Of a stretch of 29,011 nucleotides of DNA, positions 22,504-29,011 are shown in pieces; the stretch's first letter is position 1; each line of letters starts with the position of its first letter. This stretch comes from an uncultured Sutterella sp. (GTDB lineage Bacteria; Pseudomonadota; Gammaproteobacteria; Burkholderiales; Burkholderiaceae_F), in the NCBI GenBank assembly GCA_900767875.1, contig CAAGAT010000013.1, positions 1-29,011 of the forward strand. The letters run 5' to 3'. Both the position numbers and the translations under genes were made by a program. Below the pieces are notes generated by a model. That model was not told the origin of the DNA and searched no databases. It saw only the letters and a program-made list of their open reading frames with translations.

Positions 22504-23616
22504 ATGACTTTGCTGCTTCACCCCCTGGCCCGCAAAGGGCTGACGGCCTGTGCCGCTCTGATTTGTTCCGCTCTGGTGCTCACGGGCTGCCAGGACAAAA
22601 AGCCCGTGACAACCACCAAGGCGCCCACGCCCGTCAGTTTCCTGACCGTCAAAGCCTCGGACGAGGGTATTTGGGCCGAAGCCCTGGGCACGGCCGAGGG
22701 TGTGCGCGAAGCCGAAGTGCGCGCGCAGGTCTCGGGCACGCTCGAGAAAATCGCCTACAAGGAAGGCGATCGGGTCAAAAAGGGCGACACTCTCTTTGTG
22801 CTCGATCAGGACTTGTACCGGGCCGCCTACAACGCGGCCGTCGCCAGTCGCAAACAGGCCGAGGCGCAGCTCGCGCAAAACAAGCGCGAAGCGCAGCGCT
22901 ACAAGACGCTTTTCGAGGCCAAGGCCGTGAGCAAGAAGACGTGGGACGACGCGCAAAGCGCCGCGGATATTTCCGAGGCGAGCGTACGCATGGCCCGTGC
23001 CAACGAAGAGACGGCCCGCATCAATTTGGAGCGCACGGAGGTGAAGGCCACCAGCGACGGCATCGTGAGCCGCGCCTTAGTGAATCCCGGCACGCTTGTC
23101 TCGGCCACATCCACCCTTTTGACCGCCATCACCCAGCCCGAGCGGATGCGCATCGTCTTTGCCGTGAGCGAGCGGGACCTTGCCGGGGCCGTGGTGACGC
23201 TGGAAAACCCCGTGCGGTTGCTGCTTGACGACGGCACGCCGGTCGAGGCCAAACTCGACTACGTGGCCCGTCAGATGGATGCCGCGAGCGCCTCCCTGAC
23301 GCTTCGCGCCGCCGTGCCCGAAGGCACTCCCGGCATCGTGCCCGGGCAGTTCGTGCACGTGCAGCTGCAAACGAGGATCGTCAACAACGCCTTTCGCGTG
23401 CCGCAGAAGGCCGTGGTGCAAAAACCCGACGGCGTCTATCAGGTCTTTGTGATCGCCAACGACACGGCTTGCGCGCGCGACATCACCGTGGGCACGTGGA
23501 AGAGCACGGACTGGATTGTCCTCTCCGGCTTGAAGGAGGGCGATCGGGTCATCACGGACCACATTCAGCGCATGCGCAACAAACTGCCGGTCAAGCCGAT
23601 TGAAGAAAAGAACTAA
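22504..23616 (+). CDS. RND efflux periplasmic adaptor subunit (membrane fusion protein)
   Basis: A 370-residue lipoprotein that links an RND pump to the outer-membrane channel. A signal peptide ends at the lipobox LVLTGC (cysteine near residue 28). The order is typical: barrel strand, half-lipoyl motif AQVSGTLEKIAYKEGDRVKKGDTLFVLDQD, alpha-helical hairpin (AAYNAAVASRKQAEAQLAQNK to about residue 175), second half-lipoyl RTEVKATSDGIVSRALVNPG, beta-barrel and membrane-proximal domains (QFVHVQLQTRI, RVPQKAVVQK). AAGGA is 6 bases before the ATG at 22504; the upstream in-frame extension lacks family sequence. The pump gene follows 18 bases after its stop. Confidence 0.93.
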   Translation: MTLLLHPLARKGLTACAALICSALVLTGCQDKKPVTTTKAPTPVSFLTVKASDEGIWAEALGTAEGVREAEVRAQVSGTLEKIAYKEGDRVKKGDTLFVLDQDLYRAAYNAAVASRKQAEAQLAQNKREAQRYKTLFEAKAVSKKTWDDAQSAADISEASVRMARANEETARINLERTEVKATSDGIVSRALVNPGTLVSATSTLLTAITQPERMRIVFAVSERDLAGAVVTLENPVRLLLDDGTPVEAKLDYVARQMDAASASLTLRAAVPEGTPGIVPGQFVHVQLQTRIVNNAFRVPQKAVVQKPDGVYQVFVIANDTACARDITVGTWKSTDWIVLSGLKEGDRVITDHIQRMRNKLPVKPIEEKN

Positions 23617-23634
23617 GGGCGGAGACCGAGAACC

Positions 23635-26600
23635 ATGCTCAGCGACCTGTGTATCCGCCGCCCGATTTTTGCGACGGTTCTCTCCATCCTGATTGTGCTG
23701 GCGGGCATCGTGGCCATGCGTGCCCTGCCCCTGTCGCAATACCCCAACATCACCCCGCCCACGGTCACGATTTCCACGCAGTACGACGGCGCCAACGCCC
23801 AGACGCTGTCGCGTACCGTGGCCGCCCCGATTGAAAACCAGCTCTCGGGCATTGAGGGCCTCACTTACTACACGACCTCCATTCGCGCCAACGGCGCAGT
23901 GCGCATCCAGTGCCTCTTTGATGTGGGCACCGATCCCAACTACGCCATGCTCGAAATCAACAACCGTGTGCGCACGGCCGAGCGGCGTCTGCCCGAGCAG
24001 GTGCGCCAAAACGGCGTCAACGTGCGCAAGCGCTCCGACGAAGTGCTCATGCTGGTGGCGATGTACTCGCCCGATGGGTCCCTCAAGCCCATCGAAGTGG
24101 CCGACTACGCCCTCTTGAACATCGTCGACAACCTCAAGCGCATCCCGGGCATCAGCGATGTGAGCGTGTTCGGCAACACCGAAAGCGCCATGCGCATTTG
24201 GCTCGATCCCCAGCGCATGGCCCGCTTGGGCGTGACGGTGAGCGAAATCGAAAATGCCCTCAACGACAAAAACATGGAGCGCGGCGCGGGCACCATCGGC
24301 GGCATGCCCACCACCTCCACGCAACAGCTCTACTACACGAGCCGCAGTCCGGGCCGGCGTCTGACGCCCGCCGAATTTGCCGACATCATCATCAAGACCG
24401 ATGAGGCGGGCACCCCGATCCGCATCTCGGACGTGGCCGACGTGGAAGTGGGCAACCGCAGCTATGAAATGGTCAACGTCTACAACGGCAAGCCGGCCAT
24501 TACGCTCGGTATCTTCCTGCAGACGGGCTCCAATGCTCTGGCGGCGGCCGACGGCGTCAAGGCCGAACTTGATCGCGTCGCCAAGGACTATCCGCAAAAC
24601 AAGATCGCGCACGAAATCACCGACGACACGACGGTGTTCGTGAAGGCCTCGTTGAAGGAAGTTTTAAAGACCCTGAGCGAGGCCGGTCTTTTGGTGCTCA
24701 TCGTGGTGTTCCTCTTTTTGCAAAACGCCCGCACGACCCTCATTCCCATGCTCGCCGTCCCGGTGTCCCTGATCGGCACCATGGCGGGGCTTTGGGCCAT
24801 GGGCTTTTCGCTCAATACCCTCACGCTCTTTGCCATGACGCTGGCCATCGGCATTGTGGTGGACGACGCCATTGTGGTGTTGGAAAACGTCGAGCGTCTG
24901 ATGCGCTTTGAGGGTCTGTCGGCCTTTGACGCGGCCCGCAAGGCCATGAAGGAAGTCGCCGGAGCCCTGGTGGCCATCGTGCTGGTGCTCTCGGCCATCT
25001 TCACGCCCGTGGCCTTTCTCGGGGGCATTGCGGGCGAACTCTACCGTCATTTTGCCGTGACCGTGGCCGTGAGCGTGTGCTTGTCGGGCTTTGTGGCCTT
25101 GACCCTGACGCCCGCCCTGTGCGCCGTGCTCCTCAAAAATGAAAAGCCGAGCACGAGCCGCTTTTTCAAGGTCTTTAACGCAGGGCTGGCGCGCTTTACC
25201 TACGGGTACCTGCAACTTGTCAAACTCGCCCTCAAGCACCGCGTGGTGACGGCCGTTTTGTTGGTGGCCGCCGCCGTGGGCTGCTGGCAGATGGTACAGA
25301 TCACGCCCACGAGCTTTATGCCCGTGGAAGACCAGGGCATCGTTCGCATGAGCATGCAGCTGCCCGACGGCACGTCCTTTAACCGAACCCTCAAGGAAAC
25401 CGAGGCGGTCCGCAAGGATCTGAGTGAAAACCTGCCGGGCGTGAGCAGTATTCTCGTGATGACCGGCAACGATCAGCAGGCCAGCGACATCCGCCCGAAC
25501 GTGGCCACCTACGTGGTGCGCCTCACGGATTGGGACCGGCGAGACCTGACCGCCGCGCAGATTCGCCAGAAGATGCAGGCCATCGCCAACAAGGCCGTCG
25601 ACTCGGTCTCGGTCACTTCCTTGCCCGCGGCCATCCGCGGCCTGGGTTCCACGAACGGCTTTACGGGCTATGTGGAGTCGCGCGGCAGTGACGATACAAC
25701 CGCCCTCAAGCAGGTCACGGACGACTTCATGGCGGCCCTGGCGCAGCGCCCCGAGCTCACGAGCCTGCGCACGCTGCAGCGCGCCGAAACACCAATGTTG
25801 AGCGTCGTGTTGGACGAAGACAAGGCCATGCGCCTGGGCATTTCCACCTCCGAGGTTTACGACACGCTCTCGGCGCTTTTTGCGGGCAACTACGTCAACG
25901 ACTTTACCCGCAACGGCCGCACCTATCGCGTGATCATTCAGGCCAAGGCCGAGGCGCGCCAGACCCCCGAAGACTTCGGCAAGGCCTGGGTGAAGGCCTC
26001 CTCGGGCGAAATGGTGCCCCTGGGCTCGATTTTGACGGTCAAGCGCATCACCGGCGCCGACTCCTTGAGCCGCATGAACGGCTACCTCGCGGCCCAGTTT
26101 ATGGGCGCCGCGGTGCAGGGCGTGAGCTCGGGCCAAGCCATTGCGATCGTCGAGCAGGTGGCCGACGAAGTGCTGCCCGAAGGCTACGCCATCGAGTGGA
26201 CGGGCCAGGCCTGGCATGAAAAGCGCATCGGTGCCTCCTCCTCGACCGCCGTGCTCTATGGCCTCATCATCATCTTCCTGATTCTCGCGGCCCTCTACGA
26301 GCGCTGGTCGCTGCCGGTGGCGGTGGTGCTGGCTCTGCCCTACGCCATCCTCGGCGCGTTCGTCTCGCTTTGGTTCCGCGGCACGGCCAACGACATCTAT
26401 TTCCAGATTGGTCTTTTGGTGCTCATTGGCCTGACGTCTAAAAACGCCATCCTGATCGTAGAATTTGCCCTTTTGAAGATGCAGGAAGGCATGAGCGTCT
26501 TTGACGCGGCCATTGAGGCGGCCCACCTGCGTCTGCGCCCGATTCTGATGACGTCCCTGGCGTTCGTGTTGGGCGTCGTGCCCCTGGTGTTTGCCACGGG

Positions 26601-26892
26601 CCCTGGCGCGGCGGCGCGTCACTCGATGGGCACGGGCGTTTTCGGCGGCATGATTGCCGCAACGTTCATTGCCACGATTTTCGTGCCGGTGTTCTTCACC
26701 TGGTTCGTGCGCAAGAATAAGAGCGGGCGCTCGGCGCAGCAGACCTTGGTCGACAACACCGCCGTGGGCCAGGCCAAGGCCGCGGCGGCAGCCGCGGGTG
26801 AAGCTGCAGCGCCGGCAGCGGGCGGCGTGAGTGAAGCCTCTACGACCTCCGCCCCCGCCGCTCAGCCCTCGAGCAACAAGAAGGAGCCCTAA
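23635..26892 (+). CDS. RND multidrug efflux permease, HAE1/AcrB family
   Basis: A 1085-residue inner-membrane proton antiporter that expels drugs or other hydrophobic compounds. It begins SDLCIRRPIFATVLSILIVLAGIVAM with LSQYPNITPP, as in AcrB. Proton-relay residues are conserved: Asp410-Asp411 in IVVDDAIVVLENVERLM and Lys936 in GLTSKNAILIVEFAL. Two large periplasmic loops and two sets of helices are present. The C-terminus carries an unusual Ala/Pro/Ser-rich tail of about 40 residues (AKAAAAAAGEAAAPAAGG and onward) beyond the last helix. It pairs with the adaptor upstream; no outer-membrane channel gene is in the window, so a shared TolC-like protein is presumably used. The stop overlaps the ATG of tcdA by one base. 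Confidence 0.95.
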   Translation: MLSDLCIRRPIFATVLSILIVLAGIVAMRALPLSQYPNITPPTVTISTQYDGANAQTLSRTVAAPIENQLSGIEGLTYYTTSIRANGAVRIQCLFDVGTDPNYAMLEINNRVRTAERRLPEQVRQNGVNVRKRSDEVLMLVAMYSPDGSLKPIEVADYALLNIVDNLKRIPGISDVSVFGNTESAMRIWLDPQRMARLGVTVSEIENALNDKNMERGAGTIGGMPTTSTQQLYYTSRSPGRRLTPAEFADIIIKTDEAGTPIRISDVADVEVGNRSYEMVNVYNGKPAITLGIFLQTGSNALAAADGVKAELDRVAKDYPQNKIAHEITDDTTVFVKASLKEVLKTLSEAGLLVLIVVFLFLQNARTTLIPMLAVPVSLIGTMAGLWAMGFSLNTLTLFAMTLAIGIVVDDAIVVLENVERLMRFEGLSAFDAARKAMKEVAGALVAIVLVLSAIFTPVAFLGGIAGELYRHFAVTVAVSVCLSGFVALTLTPALCAVLLKNEKPSTSRFFKVFNAGLARFTYGYLQLVKLALKHRVVTAVLLVAAAVGCWQMVQITPTSFMPVEDQGIVRMSMQLPDGTSFNRTLKETEAVRKDLSENLPGVSSILVMTGNDQQASDIRPNVATYVVRLTDWDRRDLTAAQIRQKMQAIANKAVDSVSVTSLPAAIRGLGSTNGFTGYVESRGSDDTTALKQVTDDFMAALAQRPELTSLRTLQRAETPMLSVVLDEDKAMRLGISTSEVYDTLSALFAGNYVNDFTRNGRTYRVIIQAKAEARQTPEDFGKAWVKASSGEMVPLGSILTVKRITGADSLSRMNGYLAAQFMGAAVQGVSSGQAIAIVEQVADEVLPEGYAIEWTGQAWHEKRIGASSSTAVLYGLIIIFLILAALYERWSLPVAVVLALPYAILGAFVSLWFRGTANDIYFQIGLLVLIGLTSKNAILIVEFALLKMQEGMSVFDAAIEAAHLRLRPILMTSLAFVLGVVPLVFATGPGAAARHSMGTGVFGGMIAATFIATIFVPVFFTWFVRKNKSGRSAQQTLVDNTAVGQAKAAAAAAGEAAAPAAGGVSEASTTSAPAAQPSSNKKEP

Positions 26893-27692
26893 TGAATCCT
26901 GCGGATAAGCGCCGCTTCGGCGGCATTGAGCGCCTGTACGGACCCGAGGCCTTTGAAACCTACCGCGGCGCGCACATCTGTGTGGTGGGCCTCGGGGGCG
27001 TGGGCAGCTGGTGCGCCGAGGCGCTTGCGCGCAGCGCCATCGGGCGCCTGACGCTCATCGACGGCGATACGGTCGCCGAGAGCAACATCAACCGTCAGCT
27101 ACCCGCCATGAGCGCCACCCTGGGCCGGCCCAAGGCCGAGGTCCTGGCCGAGCGTTTTGCCTCCATCAACCCGGAGGCGCTCATTGAAGCGCGTGTGCGC
27201 TTTGTCGATCCGGACAATGTGGCCGACGTCGTGCCCGTGTGCGACGTCATTGTCGACGCCATTGATTCGCTCAAGGCCAAAGCCGCCCTGACGGCCTGGG
27301 CCAAGGCACAGGGCATTGCGATTGTGGTGAGCGGCGGCGCGGGCGGGCGCATCGACCCGGGGGCCGTAACAGTGGATGACCTCTCGCGAGCCACGGGCGA
27401 CGCGCTTCTTTCCAAGCTTCGCACCAGCCTGCGCAAAGAGTACGGGTTCCCGGCCGGGCACACCGATCCCAAGAAGGTCAAAAAGTTCGGGGTGCGTGCG
27501 GTGTTTTCCACCGAAGTGCCCCGCGCGAGCCAAATCGCCGAGCGGGGCGCGGAATTTTCCAACTTCGGCACGGCCATGCCGGTGACGGCCGCCACGGGTC
27601 TGCGGCTTGCCGCGGAGGCGTTGGCCCTTCTTGCCGCATCCGAAGCCGCATCAGGCGCGGCAAACGCGCCGTCCGATAGTAGAATGCATTGA
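26892..27692 (+). CDS. tcdA: tRNA threonylcarbamoyladenosine dehydratase
   Basis: A 266-residue E1-like (ThiF/MoeB) enzyme that dehydrates t6A at position 37 of ANN-decoding tRNAs to cyclic t6A, using ATP. It shows the opening RRFGGIERLYGPEAFE, the nucleotide loop VVGLGGVGSWCAEALARS, DGDTVAESNINRQ, and the TcdA-specific GGAGGRIDP followed by VFSTE and NFGTAMPVTAATG. Its start overlaps the RND pump stop (TAATG), and AAGGAG (26881-26886) lies inside the pump gene, so it is translated from the same mRNA. The functional connection to efflux is unclear and probably only positional. Confidence 0.94.
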   Translation: MNPADKRRFGGIERLYGPEAFETYRGAHICVVGLGGVGSWCAEALARSAIGRLTLIDGDTVAESNINRQLPAMSATLGRPKAEVLAERFASINPEALIEARVRFVDPDNVADVVPVCDVIVDAIDSLKAKAALTAWAKAQGIAIVVSGGAGGRIDPGAVTVDDLSRATGDALLSKLRTSLRKEYGFPAGHTDPKKVKKFGVRAVFSTEVPRASQIAERGAEFSNFGTAMPVTAATGLRLAAEALALLAASEAASGAANAPSDSRMH

Positions 27693-27721
27693 GTCCATGA
27701 CCAACGGAGTCACTTAAAGAA

Positions 27722-28156
27722 ATGTACAAACGTCTTCTCGTTCCCACCGACGGTTCCCCGCTTTCTCTGGAGGCCGTGTGCGGCGCCGCCCGCTTTGCCA
27801 AGCCCCTGGGTGCCTCCGTGGTGCTCATCACCGTCATTGAACCCTACAGCTACACGTCGCTTTCCGAATACCGCCCCGAGTCGATCGACGACTACGATGA
27901 GCGCATGCGCACGGTGGCCGAAGAGCGCCTCGCGCAAGCCCGTGAAATCATGGAAAAAGCGGGCGTGCCCGTCGAAACCCTGGCCGTGAAGTCCTTCTCG
28001 CCGGCCGAAGCCTTGATTGAAGCCAGCCAACAGCAGGACTGCGATTGCGTCTTCATGGCCAGCCACGGCCGCAAGGGACTGGCGGCCGTGTTGCTCGGCA
28101 GCGAAACCCAGAAGGTGCTCACGCACTCCAAGATTCCGGTGATGGTGTACCGTTAA
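27722..28156 (+). CDS. Universal stress protein, UspA family
   Basis: A 144-residue single-domain Usp. It begins MYKRLLVPTDGSPLSLEAV with the nucleotide-contact Asp, and ends with the ATP-loop segment MASHGRKGLAAVLLGSETQKVLTHSKIPVMVYR. In the G-2x-G-9x-G-S/T motif the first glycine is Ala, but the other two glycines and the serine are kept, so nucleotide binding remains plausible. The family supports survival under stress; the precise role is unknown. The ribosome site is weak (GGAG is 14 bases upstream). It is 29 bases after tcdA with a terminator downstream, so it may be on the same transcript or have its own promoter near TAGAAT (27680). Confidence 0.9.
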   Translation: MYKRLLVPTDGSPLSLEAVCGAARFAKPLGASVVLITVIEPYSYTSLSEYRPESIDDYDERMRTVAEERLAQAREIMEKAGVPVETLAVKSFSPAEALIEASQQQDCDCVFMASHGRKGLAAVLLGSETQKVLTHSKIPVMVYR

Positions 28157-28184
28157 TCCGCTTGACGGTTACCGTTTGCCCGAC

Positions 28185-28221
28185 AAACCGCAGTCCGAGG
28201 ATCGCACCGGCTGCGGTTTTT
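28185..28221 (+). terminator. Intrinsic terminator of the Usp gene
   Basis: AAACCGCAG (28185-28193) pairs with CTGCGGTTT (28211-28219), with a possible inner CCG/CGG extension, then TT. Confidence 0.85.
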
Positions 28222-28265
28222 GCTGTGCGCCGGAAAACCTATCAAAGCTCTCGCGTTGGCGCCCC

Positions 28266-28294
28266 TTGATTTGTGCGCCCGCCGTCCCCATATA
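28266..28294 (+). promoter_or_regulatory. Candidate promoter of the 127-residue protein gene
   Basis: TTGATT (28266-28271) and CATATA (28289-28294) are 17 bases apart, about 70 bases before the ATG at 28366. Confidence 0.4.
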
Positions 28295-28365
28295 GGGCTT
28301 TATCGGGACAGCGTCAGCGACGCCATCCTCTTTTCCTTTTACCGACTATCTGAGATTTATCAGCC

Positions 28366-28749
28366 ATGGCAGAACTTGACAACCTCAACGCCGAAATGGA
28401 CGCCGCCAATCTTTACACCGAAGAAATCGTCACGGACCGCAAGATGGGCACCATCCACGTGCTCACCCCCATCACGCCCGAAGGCGCCAAGGATCCGACG
28501 CGCGCCCCGATCTTCACGGGTGAAGTGCAGATCATGACCCAGATGGGCCCGCTGCCGATCTCCTTTGAAATCCCGGCCGCCTCCGTGGCCGAGGCCGTGG
28601 CCAAGTACGGCGACGCCGCCAAGGAAGGCGTGCGTCAGACGATCGAACGTCTGCAGGAAATGCGCCGTGAGGCCGCCACCAAGATCGTCACCCCGGGCAC
28701 CCCGGGCTTTGGCGTGCCGCCCGAGGCGGGCAAGATCCAGATGCCCTAA
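28366..28749 (+). CDS. Small cytoplasmic protein of unknown function
   Basis: A 127-residue protein without signal peptide or membrane segment. The middle reads as an extended beta region (KMGTIHVLTPITPEG ... IFTGEVQIMTQMGPLPISFEIPA), followed by an amphipathic helix (SVAEAVAKYGDAAKEGVRQTIERLQEMRREAATKIV) and a flexible Gly/Pro tail. I do not recognise the family. It is a well-formed gene: a promoter candidate upstream, strong terminator downstream, and codon use like the surrounding housekeeping genes. The ribosome site is weak. It is monocistronic. Confidence 0.75.
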   Translation: MAELDNLNAEMDAANLYTEEIVTDRKMGTIHVLTPITPEGAKDPTRAPIFTGEVQIMTQMGPLPISFEIPAASVAEAVAKYGDAAKEGVRQTIERLQEMRREAATKIVTPGTPGFGVPPEAGKIQMP

Positions 28750-28773
28750 TCCGCATCCGGAATTGGACTGACG

Positions 28774-28813
28774 GAGACTTCCGAGGGGGTTGTCCTTTCG
28801 GAAGTCTCTTTTT
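28774..28813 (+). terminator. Intrinsic terminator after the 127-residue protein gene
   Basis: GAGACTTCCGA (28774-28784) pairs with TCGGAAGTCTC (28798-28808), an 11-bp perfect stem, followed by TTTTT. Confidence 0.9.
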
Positions 28814-28929
28814 ATGAGCCTTCGTGCATACCTGTGGGTAGAAGGCGGGTGTCAATCTGTCTGAAAGCCTTGCCGGTCGCGGCCTGGCGGGAAATGTGAC
28901 AAGATTTTAACCCGAAAGTCGGCTAATGC

Positions 28930-29011
28930 TTACTCAGAGTCTTCCGCCGGAAGGGTCTCTTCCAGATCCTTGACACCAAAGGTCTGCACTTCTTCGGAAT
29001 ACAGCATCTTC
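28930..29011 (-). CDS. 3' end of an unidentified minus-strand gene (partial)
   Basis: The minus strand is open from the window edge to a TAA at 28930-28932. It reads KMLYSEEVQTFGVKDLEETL and then PAEDSE before the stop. The acidic end and codon use look like a real C-terminus, but 26 codons are too few to name a family. It converges with the gene ending at 28749; the 116 bases between 28814 and 28929 contain no clear minus-strand terminator. Confidence 0.5.
   Translation of the reverse strand, partial: KMLYSEEVQTFGVKDLEETLPAEDSE

Noticed and set aside
23077..24612. 511-codon minus-strand open frame across the efflux adaptor and pump
   Set aside because: Spans two verified plus-strand genes and shows no family features.
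24664..26622. 652-codon open frame on the minus strand within the RND pump gene
   Set aside because: Typical antisense shadow of a GC-rich gene, rich in His, Gln and Arg, with no domain; the plus-strand AcrB motifs are unambiguous.

Overview
The window is GC-rich, densely coded proteobacterial chromosome. It is most consistent with a betaproteobacterium of the Burkholderiales/Sutterellaceae kind (inferred from gene content and protein style: RhlE with a long basic tail, TcdA, HAE1-type RND pump, NSS and FecCD transporters). No rRNA or species marker is present, so the assignment is tentative. There is no CRISPR array, phage module or replication origin.

Layout, left to right. (1) A thioredoxin-fold protein, tRNA-Ala(CGC) and a sodium-dependent amino-acid transporter (NSS), each a separate unit with promoter and/or terminator signals (1-2565). 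(2) A metal-chelate type ABC transporter (binding protein, FecCD permease, ATPase with a 12-histidine N-terminal tail) whose permease and ATPase genes are separated by the dTDP-rhamnose genes rmlC, rmlD and rmlB (2590-8281). (3) A C-terminal remnant of an IS4-superfamily transposase beside a tandem-domain FKBP gene (8328-9728). (4) A tryptophan-attenuated trpL-trpB-trpA unit (9867-12441) in which TrpB is canonical but TrpA has lost its catalytic glutamate and phosphate-binding residues while keeping the TrpB-contact residues. (5) dinB, convergent with trpA. (6) An AT-richer stand-alone ATPase gene with an upstream cluster of TTACGT/ACGTAA repeats (13690-14883). (7) A rhlE-like RNA helicase and a small lipoprotein. 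(8) A second AT-richer island: an AlbA_2/Schlafen-type regulator preceded by two 24-bp palindromes 207 bp apart (17608-19189). (9) A large aminopeptidase P. (10) A decayed IS605/TnpB-type element ending in a hairpin (about 21306-22340), immediately followed by an RND efflux pair and tcdA (22504-27692). (11) A universal stress protein, a small conserved-looking protein of unknown function and the 3' end of a gene on the minus strand.

The most notable observation is the trp unit. A Trp-codon leader with all the elements of a classical attenuator controls only trpB and a TrpA that appears catalytically dead. The simplest reading is a tryptophan-regulated indole-salvage synthase in which TrpA survives as an allosteric partner of TrpB. 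Secondary points of interest are the AlbA_2 regulator with its palindromes, the split His-tailed ABC transporter, and the TnpB relic whose right end may supply promoter elements to the RND pump operon.
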